Shown piece by piece: positions 1 through 9,116 of a DNA stretch of 64,000 nucleotides (the first letter of the stretch is position 1; every line of letters begins with the position of its first letter). The stretch is from Ilumatobacter sp. (GTDB lineage Bacteria; Actinomycetota; Acidimicrobiia; Acidimicrobiales; Ilumatobacteraceae). The position numbers and the translations under genes are program-made. Location of the stretch: positions 1 through 64,000 of the forward strand of contig NZ_JASJCS010000010.1 of NCBI RefSeq assembly GCF_030065885.1. Direction: 5' to 3'. A model generated the notes under the pieces. It did no database searches, was not told the origin of the DNA, and worked only from the letters and a program-made list of their open reading frames with translations.

Positions 1-915
1 ACCGCACGCACCGGCACCCACCCCGACACCGGCCAACCCGCCACCCCCGACGACATCACCCAACTCCAAGCCGAACTCGACACCGCCACCACCACCGCCG
101 CGGTTGCGGGCGACGCCCTGAACGACGCCGCGGCGACCGTGGCCGGCGTCGATCGCTCCTCGCTCGAATCGCGGATCACCGACGCGGAGCTCGAGCTGCG
201 GATCGCCGAGGCGGTCGAGGGTGAGACGCTCGCCGGCGAGCCGGTGACCGACCTCGAGCAGGAGCTCGCTGCGGCACGCGACGCGCTCGCCACGGCCGAA
301 CTCGAGCTCAGCTCGTCGCAGTTCGCGACGGGAGCGTGGCTGCCGATGAGCGAGGTCGCCTTCGTCCCCGAGTTGCCCGTCGTCGTGCAGCAGGTCGCCG
401 TGACCACCGGCGCTCGGCCCGACGGCACGCTCCTGACGGTGTCGGCCAACGATCCGGTCGTGAGGACCGAGGTGTCGGCGAGCGATCGCGACCTCCTCAC
501 CGTCGGGACCGCCGCCCAGATCATCGACGAGTCGTCCGGCGCGGTGTACCCAGCACGCGTCGCAGCGATCGGGGCCGGCACCGGGCAGGTCGACACGCTG
601 GGCGATCTCGTCGAGGTGTTGCTGGAACCCGACACCCCGTTCCCCGCCGATGCGCTCGGCCGCAACGTCCGCGTCGACGTCGAGATCGCGACCACCGGTG
701 CATCCGTTCTCCTCGTGCCGGCCGCCGCGTTGTCGACGTCGATGACCGGCGTCACGACCGTCGAGGTCGAGCACGCCGAGGGGTCGTCACGCGTCGTCGA
801 GGTCGACACCGGGCTGGCCGCGAACGGCCTCGTGGAGGTGGCGCCGCAACAGGCAGGTGAGTTGGCAGAGGGTGATCTGGTCATCGTCGGACGTGCGGCG
901 TCGTTCGCACCATGA
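1..915 (+). CDS. MacA/HlyD-type efflux adaptor, 5' partial
   Basis: The reading frame is open from base 1, so the gene begins before the window; the GTG at 139 is only an internal codon. A Glu/Ala/Leu-rich segment (bases about 150-320) looks like the coiled-coil hairpin of membrane-fusion proteins. It is followed by beta-rich domains ending in a segment (LVPAAALSTS, then VEVDTGLAANGLVEV) typical of the C-terminal part of MacA/HlyD adaptors. Family knowledge: these proteins link an inner-membrane MacB-type ABC permease to substrate outside the membrane. The ATPase and permease genes follow directly, which supports a tripartite-like MacAB exporter in a monoderm. Substrate unknown. Confidence 0.75.
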   Translation, partial: TARTGTHPDTGQPATPDDITQLQAELDTATTTAAVAGDALNDAAATVAGVDRSSLESRITDAELELRIAEAVEGETLAGEPVTDLEQELAAARDALATAELELSSSQFATGAWLPMSEVAFVPELPVVVQQVAVTTGARPDGTLLTVSANDPVVRTEVSASDRDLLTVGTAAQIIDESSGAVYPARVAAIGAGTGQVDTLGDLVEVLLEPDTPFPADALGRNVRVDVEIATTGASVLLVPAAALSTSMTGVTTVEVEHAEGSSRVVEVDTGLAANGLVEVAPQQAGELAEGDLVIVGRAASFAP

Positions 916-940
916 GGTGGTTGCGGACCATGAGGCGGTG

Positions 941-1684
941 GTGTCGTTGACCACCCCGACCACGGCCGTGTCACTTCGCGAGGTGAGCCGCGTGTTCCCC
1001 GGCGAGCCTCCGACGCACGCGTTGACCGACGTCGACCTGGACATCCACCACGGTGACTGGATCTCGATCGTCGGTCCGTCCGGCTCGGGCAAGTCGACGT
1101 TGCTCAACGTGCTCGGGCTGCTGGACCGCCCGACGTCGGGTTCGTACCTGCTCGGTGGCGACGAAGTCGCCTCTCTCGGCGAGGACGAGCGGGCCGCCGT
1201 CCGTGCCCACCGGGTCGGCTTCGTGTTCCAGTCCTTCCATCTGCTCCCGCGACGCAGCGCCATCGAGAACGTGATGTTGGCCGACACGTATCGGGGGGTG
1301 TCCCGCGCGCAGCGCCGCCGCCGCGCCCGCGAGGTGCTCGAGGCCGTCTCGCTCGGCGACCGGATCCACGCACGGCCCGGCACGCTGTCGGGGGGCGAGC
1401 GGCAGCGCGTCGCAATCGCTCGCGCCATCGTCGGCCGGCCCGACGTCCTCCTGGCCGACGAGCCGACCGGCAACCTCGATTCCCACACGACGCAGTCGAT
1501 CCTCGACCTGCTGGGCGAGCTCAACGCCGGTGGGCTGACGCTCGCCGTCGTGACCCACGACATCGGCGTCGCCGAGCGCGCGACGCGCGTCGTCGAGGTG
1601 CTCGACGGCGTGCTCACCGAACGACCTCGGGCGGCCTCGCCCAGCGAGGGCGCCGAGCTGCTGCACACCGGGGCGTCGACATGA
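941..1684 (+). CDS. ABC transporter ATP-binding protein (MacB/LolD type)
   Basis: All ABC ATPase motifs are visible: Walker A GPSGSGKST, Q-loop FVFQSFHLLP, signature LSGGERQRVAIARA, Walker B VLLADEPTGNLD and H-loop VTHD. The order and spacing match the MacB/LolD/FtsE branch. I chose GTG 941 because GAGG lies five bases upstream and the protein then starts shortly before the first beta strand; GTG 938 or GTG 917, just after the adaptor stop at 913-915, are alternatives. The stop overlaps the permease start as ATGA. It probably powers export or mechanotransmission together with its neighbours. Confidence 0.93.
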   Translation: MSLTTPTTAVSLREVSRVFPGEPPTHALTDVDLDIHHGDWISIVGPSGSGKSTLLNVLGLLDRPTSGSYLLGGDEVASLGEDERAAVRAHRVGFVFQSFHLLPRRSAIENVMLADTYRGVSRAQRRRRAREVLEAVSLGDRIHARPGTLSGGERQRVAIARAIVGRPDVLLADEPTGNLDSHTTQSILDLLGELNAGGLTLAVVTHDIGVAERATRVVEVLDGVLTERPRAASPSEGAELLHTGAST

Positions 1685-2916
1685 GTCGGCGCGGTCAGGC
1701 ACGGGGCCGATTCGGGCCCACGGACGTGGTCGCCGAGATCACGATGTCGATCCTCGAGCGGCCGACGCGCACGGTGTTGACCACGCTCGGCACCGTGCTC
1801 GGCGTCGCCGCACTCGTCGCGACGTTGGGACTCGCCCAGACGGCCGGCGGACAGATCATCTCCCGCTTCGACGAGCTCGAGGCGACTCAGGTTCGGCTGG
1901 TACCGGCCGACGAGGGCGTCCGCGGTCCGAACGGTGAGTCGACGCCGATCCCGGTCGGCGCGCCCCGACGGCTCGAGCGCCTGAACGGCGTGCGCGCCGC
2001 TGGCACCCTCTCGACCCTCGACGTCGGCGATGTCGGGGTGCGGGCGACGAACGTGCGCGATCCGCTGGCGTCCACGATCGTCGACGTGCCGATCATGGCG
2101 GCCTCGCCCGGCGCGTTCCCGGCGGCGCGCGCCTCGGTCGTCGCGGGGAGGAGCTTCGACGTGGGCCATGTCGAGCGCCTCGACCGCGTGGCGGTGGTGG
2201 GCGTCGGCGCCGCCGAACGCCTGGGCATCCACGGCGTCGACCGTTCACCCGCCGTCTTCGTCGGCGAGGACCCGTTCGTCGTGATCGGGATCATCGACGG
2301 CTCGGTCCGCGTCCCGAGCCTCTCCAACTCGATCGTCATCACCGAATCGGTGGCGAGCCGGTTGCTCCTGCTCGACTCGGCGCAAGAAGTCGTGATCGAC
2401 GTCGAGGTCGGGGCCGCCGCCCTGATCGGGCAGCAGGGCCCGATCGCCGTGGCCCCCAACGATCCGCAACTCGTCCGCGCGCTCGTGCCGCCCGCACCGG
2501 AGGACGTCCGCGCCCGTGTGGCCGAGGACGTCCGCTCACTCTTCCTCGTTCTCGGCGCGGTCTCTGTGCTGGTGGGCGCGATCGGGATCGCCAACGTCAC
2601 GCTCGCCTCGGTCATCGAGCGCACCGGCGAGATCGGCGTCCGTCGGGCGCTCGGTGCGACGCGCGGACACATCCGCATCCAGTTCATGGGCGAGGCGGCG
2701 ATGCTGGGGGCGATCGGGGGCGTGGTCGGGACCGCGGTCGGGGTCATGACGATCGTTGCGACGTCCGCCGCTCGCGGTTGGACGCCGATGCTCGACGTAC
2801 GCATCCCGCTCACCGCCCCACTGATCGGGCTGGTCGTGGGCCTCGTGGCCGGCACGTACCCGGCGAGCAAGGCAGCCAGGCTCGAGCCCGTCGATGCGCT
2901 GCGCACCGCGCAGTAG
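1681..2916 (+). CDS. ABC transporter permease, MacB/FtsX family
   Basis: This 411-residue protein has the MacB layout: one N-terminal membrane segment (TVLTTLGTVLGVAALVATLG), a periplasmic-type MacB_PCD domain of about 230 residues, and a C-terminal FtsX domain with three membrane segments and the conserved ERTGEIGVRRALGATRGHI coupling segment. It overlaps the ATPase gene by four bases (ATGA), so the two subunits are translationally coupled. Family knowledge: such permeases do not carry substrate through the membrane but use ATP-driven movement to expel material. The cargo cannot be inferred. Confidence 0.9.
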   Translation: MSRRGQARGRFGPTDVVAEITMSILERPTRTVLTTLGTVLGVAALVATLGLAQTAGGQIISRFDELEATQVRLVPADEGVRGPNGESTPIPVGAPRRLERLNGVRAAGTLSTLDVGDVGVRATNVRDPLASTIVDVPIMAASPGAFPAARASVVAGRSFDVGHVERLDRVAVVGVGAAERLGIHGVDRSPAVFVGEDPFVVIGIIDGSVRVPSLSNSIVITESVASRLLLLDSAQEVVIDVEVGAAALIGQQGPIAVAPNDPQLVRALVPPAPEDVRARVAEDVRSLFLVLGAVSVLVGAIGIANVTLASVIERTGEIGVRRALGATRGHIRIQFMGEAAMLGAIGGVVGTAVGVMTIVATSAARGWTPMLDVRIPLTAPLIGLVVGLVAGTYPASKAARLEPVDALRTAQ

Positions 2917-2928
2917 CGGCGCGTTCGC

Positions 2929-3324
2929 TCAGGGAACTGCGACACCCTCCAGCGCGGCCCGTAGGCCGTCGAGGTCGTCGGAGCCGAAGACGATGCGCGA
3001 TCCCGTCGCGACGTAGACGAGGTCGAGGTTGACGCCGGCCGCCGCGACCCGGCCGGCGAGCTCGGCCAGCTCACCGGGACGGTCCTGCGCCTCGACCACG
3101 ACCACCTCTCGCTCACGCGTGATCGACACGCTGTGCACGACGGCGAGCGCGTGACGTACGGCCTCGGGGTGCGGCACGAGGATGTGCAGCTCGGCCTTCT
3201 GGCCCTTCCCCAGGTGCGTCGCCGCGGCGATGTTGACGCCGGCGTCGCTCAGCAGCGTGGCGACGTGGGCCAGCGCCCCCGGCTTGTTGTCGTCGAGTTC
3301 GATGACCATGTCGGTCGTCGTCAT
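2929..3324 (-). CDS. Tandem ACT-domain protein
   Basis: 131 residues made of two ACT-like halves: MVIELDDNKPGALAHVATLLSDAG (about 6-30) and VVVEAQDRPGELAELAGRVAAAG (about 75-98), each with the Pro-Gly turn and a following helix. ACT domains bind amino acids or other small ligands and control enzymes or regulators. No enzyme domain is attached, so it is a free-standing sensor of unknown ligand. CAGGGAG eight to nine bases before the ATG is a usable ribosome binding site. It ends 12 bases from the converging permease gene. Confidence 0.8.
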   Translation of the reverse strand: MTTTDMVIELDDNKPGALAHVATLLSDAGVNIAAATHLGKGQKAELHILVPHPEAVRHALAVVHSVSITREREVVVVEAQDRPGELAELAGRVAAAGVNLDLVYVATGSRIVFGSDDLDGLRAALEGVAVP

Positions 3325-3384
3325 GGATTGGCACTCCCTGTTCGATCGGCGTCATTCATGGTCGCACACTCGGTGTCGCATCGA

Positions 3385-3867
3385 TCACGTCGGGCGGCGT
3401 CCTGCCACGCCGACGTTCTCGGCGAGACGGTCGGCGAACGTCCGCAGCAGCTTCCAGCCGAGACCCGGCACCTCGTCGACCGCTTCGCGCAGGGCCTCCT
3501 GCGGCAGCACGAGGACCTCGACCGGCGTCGCCGCCGTGACCGTCGCGATGTGGTCGCGATGGAGCAGCAGGCCGAGCTCACCCACGAAGTCGCCGCGCTC
3601 CAACGTGGCGACCCTCCGGCCTCGGCGCCGCACCACCACGCTGCCGGCCACGACGACGTACGCCTCACGCGACGCCTGACCTTCGGCGAACAGGACGTCG
3701 TCGGGCTCGAGCAACTCGAGCCGCGTCGAGCGTGCCAGGTGGCGGAGCTCGCGCTTGGAGCAGTCGGCGAACAGCGGGAGCGCAGCAAGGTGCTCGACCT
3801 GGGCGGCGATCGCGAGCCGGCCGGTCGGCCGGCCCTCGTCGGGGAACGGGGGCAGCACGCGGCTCAC
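3385..3867 (-). CDS. Stand-alone cyclic-nucleotide-binding domain protein
   Basis: 160 residues with one cNMP-binding beta barrel (about 30-145): LPLFADCSKRELRHLA, the VLFAEGQ strand, and a phosphate-binding-cassette-like GDFVGELGLLL. After it there is only a short C-terminal helix (LLRTFADRLAENVG), so the DNA-binding HTH of Crp/Fnr regulators is missing. It starts at GTG 3867. Role unknown: it could bind a nucleotide and act on a partner protein. A similar 140-residue protein lies at 18030. Confidence 0.82.
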   Translation of the reverse strand: MSRVLPPFPDEGRPTGRLAIAAQVEHLAALPLFADCSKRELRHLARSTRLELLEPDDVLFAEGQASREAYVVVAGSVVVRRRGRRVATLERGDFVGELGLLLHRDHIATVTAATPVEVLVLPQEALREAVDEVPGLGWKLLRTFADRLAENVGVAGRRPT

Positions 3868-3898
3868 GGCGTCGCTCCGGCCCGTACCAGCGCACCCA

Positions 3899-4345
3899 TC
3901 AGTCGGTGCCCAGCGCTCCCCACGAGCCGGTGACGACGGGGGTCATCCGGCGGGCGATCTCGATGCCGCCGACCCGGAGCGTCAGCGTCGCGTCGAGGTG
4001 GTCGGCGAACTCGGCGATCGGCTCGGTGCCGCCCGCCATGTCGGTGTCCCACCAGTCCTGCTCGACGTCGAGATCGACGCGGTGGACCTCCTTCTCGAGC
4101 CGGCGGTCGATCGTGCCCGGCTCGGTCACGGTGACCTCGTCGACGAAGCGGAACGCCACCGGTTGCGGTCGCACCGGCGCATCGTGCTCGTCGCGGGGCT
4201 CGACCACGACCTCCTCGCGAACGACGTGGCCGATCGCCGGGTCGTCCTGGGCGATGTCCAGCTCGTACGACACGACGAGGCAACGCTCGCCGGGCCGATT
4301 CGGCACACGTTCGACCGAGAGCTCGGGTTGGAGGATCCCCACCAC
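3899..4345 (-). CDS. Hypothetical protein, 148 aa
   Basis: I do not recognise this protein. It is acidic, rich in short hydrophobic/charged alternation typical of beta structure, and has no membrane segment, signal peptide or Cys pair. Codon use (GC at third positions) matches neighbouring real genes. Start is taken as GTG 4345, with a GATGAT hexamer six bases before it as a possible leaderless -10 element. It shares strand with the cNMP protein 31 bases downstream and may be co-transcribed with it. Confidence 0.6.
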   Translation of the reverse strand: MVGILQPELSVERVPNRPGERCLVVSYELDIAQDDPAIGHVVREEVVVEPRDEHDAPVRPQPVAFRFVDEVTVTEPGTIDRRLEKEVHRVDLDVEQDWWDTDMAGGTEPIAEFADHLDATLTLRVGGIEIARRMTPVVTGSWGALGTD

Positions 4346-4457
4346 GACACGATCATCCCGCCCGTCACCACGCTCCGACTAGAGCCTTCGGTCCCGTGAT
4401 CGCACGCGATCCCGTGACGTGTGACCGGCAGCCGTGCTCCAACCGGCCGAAGGAGCC

Positions 4458-5270
4458 CTATGAGCCCTCGAGGACGGGTGCGATCCGCTCGGGGGCCGGG
4501 TCGAGCCGGTAGAGCGGCGCCAGCGAGCCGTCTTCGGGCCGCAGGTACAGCGACTCCTCGAAGAGCGCCGGGATCAGCACGTCGTCGCCGGTCCAGACCG
4601 GGTCGAGCTGGCACTCGACGTCGTCGTCGAAACGAGGCGTGATGCCCTCACCGGTGGCCATCCAGTTGCCGGAGCACTCGTCGACGAGCAGCAGACCGCG
4701 CTGGCCGAACTCGACCATCGAGCCGCCCGACGACCACCGGCCCGCCAGGTCCTCGGCCTCGACCACCGGCAGCGAGTCGAACGCCAGCGAGCGGATGGTG
4801 TGATCGTCGCCCTCGAGCGTCATGGCGGCGCCGTCGATGCTGACCTTGCCGCTCTCGATCACCGTGGCCGACTCACAGCCTGCGTCGTCGGTGGCCGACC
4901 AGTCGATCGTCAACCGCTGCGACGCCGTGTCGAAGCTCCAGTCACCTCGCGCCGTGCCGCACGGCGAGCCGCTGCGCAGGCCGCCGGCACCGAACAGCAC
5001 GTAAGTCGGGAGCTGTCCGACCTCGTTCGCCGGGGCCTCGCCGTCGACCTCGATGACGGCCCACGAGTGGCCGCCCAGCTCATCGCTGAGGTCGGATGGG
5101 CGCTGGAACCACCAGATGGCCACGCCCAGGAGCCCCACCAGGCCGAGGAGCAGCAACGTCCGGGCGGAGTTGCCGATCGGTGCTCGAATGGGCGCGCCGA
5201 CGTGGTCGAGCGGACCGGCATCGGGCTCGAGCAACGGGTCGGTCAGCGGGCGTTCGGGCGGCAACGCCAT
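4458..5270 (-). CDS. Membrane-anchored META-domain-like protein
   Basis: 270 residues from ATG 5270; the frame stays open far upstream, but that part is antisense to ygeW. After an acidic N-terminus there is one membrane anchor (ARTLLLLGLVGLLGVAIWW, about 50-68). Two domains follow, each opening with a META/HslJ-like pattern (LGGHSWAVIEVDG; then LAGRWSSGGSMVEFG) and containing Cys residues. META-domain proteins in other bacteria are heat-shock or secreted stress proteins of poorly known function. It is transcribed away from the ygeW operon. The family call is moderate, based on pattern only. Confidence 0.65.
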   Translation of the reverse strand: MALPPERPLTDPLLEPDAGPLDHVGAPIRAPIGNSARTLLLLGLVGLLGVAIWWFQRPSDLSDELGGHSWAVIEVDGEAPANEVGQLPTYVLFGAGGLRSGSPCGTARGDWSFDTASQRLTIDWSATDDAGCESATVIESGKVSIDGAAMTLEGDDHTIRSLAFDSLPVVEAEDLAGRWSSGGSMVEFGQRGLLLVDECSGNWMATGEGITPRFDDDVECQLDPVWTGDDVLIPALFEESLYLRPEDGSLAPLYRLDPAPERIAPVLEGS

Positions 5271-5425
5271 CACGATCAGCGTGCCACCGATCGGCGACCA
5301 AGGGGCATCACCCGCCCGACACCAGGCCAGCCCGTCCGGCCTCGCGCGGCCCGACGCCGGCACCGCCCGGCAGCAGGCCCGAACGCTCGGGTCCTTGTGC
5401 TCTGCCCACCACGCTGCGCGCTTGG

Positions 5426-5431
5426 AACACT
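5426..5431 (+). promoter_or_regulatory. Possible leaderless -10 element before ygeW
   Basis: AACACT ends seven bases before GTG 5439 and there is no Shine-Dalgarno sequence. The spacing fits a leaderless transcript starting at or next to the start codon. No clear -35 box. Confidence 0.3.
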
Positions 5432-5438
5432 GGACGCG

Positions 5439-6554
5439 GTGAAGGCCGAGATCGATCCCGACGTGGTCGCGACCCTCCGCGGTCGCAGCCTGCTCACGAC
5501 GCACGACTGGACGACCGCTGAGCTCGACGCCGCGCTGGCGGTCGCCGATCGCTTCCAGCAGCTCGATCGGTCGGGCCGGCCGGCGGCGCTGCTCCCGAAC
5601 GAGCTCGCCTACGCGCTGTTCTTCGACAACTCGACACGGACGAAGTCGGCGTGGGCCGGCGCTGCAGCGCGCCTGGGTATGCAACCCGTGATCGTCGACG
5701 GCACGTCGACGCAGGTGTCGCACGGCGAGACCGCAGCCGAGACCGGGGCGATGCTGGGGATGAACGCCCATGCGCTGGGCGTTCGCCACGACCTGATCCT
5801 CGGCGAGGGCAACGTCTTCATGCGCGAGATCCAGCGCGGCATCGACGACTACCTGGCCGCCACGGACGACGAGCGGTGCGTCCCGATCGTCAACCTGCAG
5901 TGCGACGTCGACCACCCGACCCAGACCCTGGCCGACCTGCTCTGGCTGCGCGAGCACTTCGGCGGCGACATCGCCGGCAAGCGGATCGCGGTCTCGTGGG
6001 CGTACTCCCCGAGCTATGCCAAACCGCTGTCGGTGCCCCAGGGCCTCGTGTCGCTGCTGCCCCGCTTCGGTGCCCACGTGACGCTCGCCCATCCCGAGGG
6101 CTACGACCTCCTGCCCGATCCGCTCCGCTGGGCGCACGAGGGTGCGGTCGCCTCCGGCGGGACGTTCACCGTCACCGACGACATGGACGCCGCGTTCGAG
6201 GGGGCCGACGCGGTGTACCCCAAGTCGTGGGGGCCGCAGGCGCTGATGTTCGAACGGGTCGCTGCCAACCAGGCCCACGACATCGCCGCGCTGCACGACA
6301 TCGAAGAGCGCGCCCTCGCGCTCAACGCCAAGCACCGCAGGTGGATCTGCGACGAGCGGCGCATGGCGCTCACCGACGACGCCCTCTACCTGCACTGCCT
6401 GCCCGCCGACATCGGCGACGAGGTCGAACCGTCCGTGATGGACCGATTCCGCACCGCGGTCGCCGAGGAGGCCAACAAGAAGCTCTACGTGATCATGGCG
6501 TTGCTCGCCGTCGCAAAGGTCGACGACCTCGCGGACCGCCTCGCCGCTGCGTAG
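5439..6554 (+). CDS. ygeW: Knotted carbamoyltransferase YgeW
   Basis: 371 residues. The carbamoyl-phosphate loop FDNSTRTKSAW (about 66-76) and the HCLP motif (HCLPADIGDE, about 318-327) mark an aspartate/ornithine transcarbamoylase fold. The overall sequence and the ADIGDE variant fit the YgeW subgroup rather than ArgF. Family knowledge: YgeW carbamoylates or, in reverse, phosphorolyses an unsettled ureido substrate; 2,3-diaminopropionate chemistry has been proposed. With carbamate kinase downstream the likely direction is breakdown to carbamoyl phosphate. GTG 5439 is chosen because homology begins right after it and the upstream frame is antisense to the META gene. It is the first gene of a four-gene operon; no ygeX or hyuA is present. 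Confidence 0.88.
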   Translation: MKAEIDPDVVATLRGRSLLTTHDWTTAELDAALAVADRFQQLDRSGRPAALLPNELAYALFFDNSTRTKSAWAGAAARLGMQPVIVDGTSTQVSHGETAAETGAMLGMNAHALGVRHDLILGEGNVFMREIQRGIDDYLAATDDERCVPIVNLQCDVDHPTQTLADLLWLREHFGGDIAGKRIAVSWAYSPSYAKPLSVPQGLVSLLPRFGAHVTLAHPEGYDLLPDPLRWAHEGAVASGGTFTVTDDMDAAFEGADAVYPKSWGPQALMFERVAANQAHDIAALHDIEERALALNAKHRRWICDERRMALTDDALYLHCLPADIGDEVEPSVMDRFRTAVAEEANKKLYVIMALLAVAKVDDLADRLAAA

Positions 6555-6571
6555 CGCGAAAGGAGATCCCC

Positions 6572-8131
6572 ATGTCGCTCGACGAGAAGCTCGACCACGT
6601 GCTCGACGATCGGGTGGCCGAGCTGGCCGCCCGGTACCTGCCGCTCGCGGTCGAGATCCTGCGCGAGGCCGTGCGGATCCCGGCCGACCAGGTCGACCGG
6701 CCCGAGGACGCCGGCGGCGATCCGGCCGCAGGGTTGTCGAACCACGAGCGGATGCGGCTCGAGATGCTGCGTGACCGGATCATCGAGATCGGCGCCGTGC
6801 GCGACGCGGCGGACGTCGGCTTCGACGACTTCGGCAACCTCGTCTGGGTCGTCGAGGACGACGACGGCGTGCCGTCGGCCGACAAGAAGGTCATCTACCT
6901 CGACGGTCACTCCGACACCGTGCAGGCGTTGCGCGACCAATGGCACGAGAAGCTGAACGGCGCCGTCGACCCCTACGACGGGCTCGTCGACGCGGAGCGC
7001 CTCGACCGCGATGCCGTGCGGGCCGAGCTCGGCTACCTCCCGCCCGACGACGAATGGGAGCACCTCCTGTTCGGCCGGGGCACGGCCGACCAGCTGGCCG
7101 GCGTGATCTCGCAGATCATCGCCACCAAGATCCTGCTCGAGCTGGCACCCGAGGGCGCGCTGCGCGGCACCATCGTCCGTTCGTATGCGACGGTCGCCGA
7201 GGAGGACAACGACGGTGGCGGCCCCCGCTACGTCGTGAGCAAGGTGCTGCCGGGTGCCTCGCCCGAGCTGGTGCCCGATGTCGTGATCTTCACCGAGGGC
7301 ACCGGCGACAATCAGAAGGGCGCACTGGGGATCTACCGCGGGCAGCGCGGGCGGATGCAGATCGAGGTCACGGTCACCGGCCGCTCGTGCCACGGATCGA
7401 TGCCCCACCTCGGCCTCAACCCGCTCGAGTTCGGCGCCCGGATCCTCGTCGAGGCCACCGAGCAGGCCGAGATCGACGGCTTCGCCGACCACGCGTTCCT
7501 CGGCGCCGGCACCCGGACGGCCTCGTGGGCCGTGCTCGACACGCCGAGCGACTGCGCCGTGCCCGATCGCTTCACGTTCCGCTTCGACCGTCGCCTCACC
7601 GTCGGCGAGACGCCCGAGCTGGCGCTCGACGAGGTGGCCCGGCTCGACGCCGTGACCGCTGCCCGAGATGCCGGCCTGACGGTCGACATCACCGTGCCCG
7701 TGTACGAGCAGCCGACGCACACCGGCTACGTGCTGGGCAACGACCAGATCTATCCCGGCTGGGAGACACCGGAGGATCACCCGGCGATCACAGCCGCCGT
7801 CGAGGCCTACCGGCGCGTCGTCAGCCCGCGGATCGACGAGCCGGCCGGTGGCGCCACCGCCGGGGCGCGACGGAGCGAGCCGCGCGTCGACCGATGGGTG
7901 TTCTCGACCGACGGCGTCGGGTTCCCCGTGCCCGCCGACGCCGACGAGATCGACGTGCCGGCATCGAAGGCGTGGGTCACGTCCGGCGACATGAAGCATC
8001 CCGCGATGTTCGGCATCGGTGCCGGCGTCGAGCAGAACACGCACCGGATCGGCGAGAACATCGACCGGCGTGAGCTCGAGCATGCGATCGCGGTGCTGGC
8101 CCGGTTCCCGAGCCTCTTCTCGGCCGCCTGA
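6572..8131 (+). CDS. ygeY: YgeY-type M20 peptidase/deacylase
   Basis: 519 residues with M20 metal-site features: DGHSDTV (first His-Asp) and GRGTADQLAG (bridging Asp). A catalytic-Glu region VAEEDNDGGG and late TSGDMKHPAMFGIGAG residues are also visible. The N-terminal 60 residues and about 120 extra residues make it longer than E. coli YgeY (about 400). An insert around residues 120-165 (DAERLDRDAVRAELGY) explains part of this. The strong ribosome binding site AAAGGAGA lies seven bases before ATG. YgeY proteins occur with YgeW and carbamate kinase in purine/selenium-linked catabolic clusters; the exact substrate is not established. It lies 17 bases after ygeW. Confidence 0.85.
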   Translation: MSLDEKLDHVLDDRVAELAARYLPLAVEILREAVRIPADQVDRPEDAGGDPAAGLSNHERMRLEMLRDRIIEIGAVRDAADVGFDDFGNLVWVVEDDDGVPSADKKVIYLDGHSDTVQALRDQWHEKLNGAVDPYDGLVDAERLDRDAVRAELGYLPPDDEWEHLLFGRGTADQLAGVISQIIATKILLELAPEGALRGTIVRSYATVAEEDNDGGGPRYVVSKVLPGASPELVPDVVIFTEGTGDNQKGALGIYRGQRGRMQIEVTVTGRSCHGSMPHLGLNPLEFGARILVEATEQAEIDGFADHAFLGAGTRTASWAVLDTPSDCAVPDRFTFRFDRRLTVGETPELALDEVARLDAVTAARDAGLTVDITVPVYEQPTHTGYVLGNDQIYPGWETPEDHPAITAAVEAYRRVVSPRIDEPAGGATAGARRSEPRVDRWVFSTDGVGFPVPADADEIDVPASKAWVTSGDMKHPAMFGIGAGVEQNTHRIGENIDRRELEHAIAVLARFPSLFSAA

Positions 8132-8143
8132 AGGACCGTCGGG

Positions 8144-9052
8144 ATGCGGATCGTCGCTGCGCTCGGTGGGAACGCACTCCTCAAGCGCGGCGAGCGACCC
8201 GACAGCGACATCCAGGAGCACAACGTCGCCGAGGCGGTGGCCGCGCTGGCGCCGCTCGCCGGCGAGCACGAGCTGATCGTCACCCACGGCAACGGTCCGC
8301 AGATCGGTGTGCTCGCGATCGAATCGGCCGACGACCGCCAGCTCACCCACCCGTACCCGCTCGACACGCTCGGCGCCGAGACCCAGGGCCTGATCGGCTA
8401 CTGGCTCTCCCAGGAGCTGCACAACCGGCTCCCGGAACGCGACGTCGCAGCCGTCGTCACCCAGACGCTGGTCGATGTGGACGATCCTGCGTTCGATCGG
8501 CCGACCAAGTTCGTCGGTCCGGTCTACGACGCAGGCACTGCGGCCGGCCTGGCCGACGAGCGTGGGTGGACGATCGCCGCCGACGGAGACCGGTGGCGGC
8601 GCGTCGTCGCCTCGCCCGAGCCGATCGAGATCGTCGAGACCGGTGTCGTGCGCGGCCTCATGGATGCCGGTGTCGTGGTCGTGTGCGCCGGGGGCGGCGG
8701 GGTGCCCGTCGTGCGGACGCCAAGCGGTACGTTGCGCGGCGTCGAGGCCGTCATCGACAAGGACCTGACGAGTGCGCTCCTCGCCATCGAGCTCGGCGCC
8801 GATGCGTTCCTCGTGCTCACCGACGTCGACGGGGTCTACCGGGACTTCGACACCCCGACGGCGTCGCTGATCGAGCGCACCACGCCGGCGGACCTGCGGG
8901 CCCTCGGTTTCCCCGACGGCTCGATGGGGCCCAAGGTGGAAGCGGTCTGCCGCTTCGTCGAACGAGCCGGTGGTGTGGCCGCGATCGGTGCGCTCACCGA
9001 CGCGCCGGGCATGCTCGCCGGTGAGCGTGGCACCCGGGTGCAGCCGGACTGA
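8144..9052 (+). CDS. arcC: Carbamate kinase
   Basis: 302 residues, normal family length. Visible motifs are ALGGNALL at the N-terminus, THGNGPQIG, CAGGGGVPVV, IDKDLTSALLA and the C-terminal GSMGPKVEA, all characteristic of carbamate kinase within the amino-acid kinase fold. It converts carbamoyl phosphate plus ADP to ATP, CO2 and ammonia in the cytoplasm. Placed 12 bases after ygeY, it is the energy-yielding last step for carbamoyl phosphate released by YgeW. No arginine deiminase (arcA) is nearby, so this is not an ordinary Arc pathway. Confidence 0.95.
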   Translation: MRIVAALGGNALLKRGERPDSDIQEHNVAEAVAALAPLAGEHELIVTHGNGPQIGVLAIESADDRQLTHPYPLDTLGAETQGLIGYWLSQELHNRLPERDVAAVVTQTLVDVDDPAFDRPTKFVGPVYDAGTAAGLADERGWTIAADGDRWRRVVASPEPIEIVETGVVRGLMDAGVVVVCAGGGGVPVVRTPSGTLRGVEAVIDKDLTSALLAIELGADAFLVLTDVDGVYRDFDTPTASLIERTTPADLRALGFPDGSMGPKVEAVCRFVERAGGVAAIGALTDAPGMLAGERGTRVQPD

Positions 9053-9116
9053 GCCCGGAACCCCGCAACGACCGCCCGACAGCCGCTCGCCTCGGCGACG
9101 GGTGCGAGACTGGCGC

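Noticed and set aside
8144-9052. Arginine deiminase (Arc) operon
   Set aside because: No arginine deiminase; the transcarbamoylase is of YgeW type rather than a standard catabolic ornithine carbamoyltransferase.
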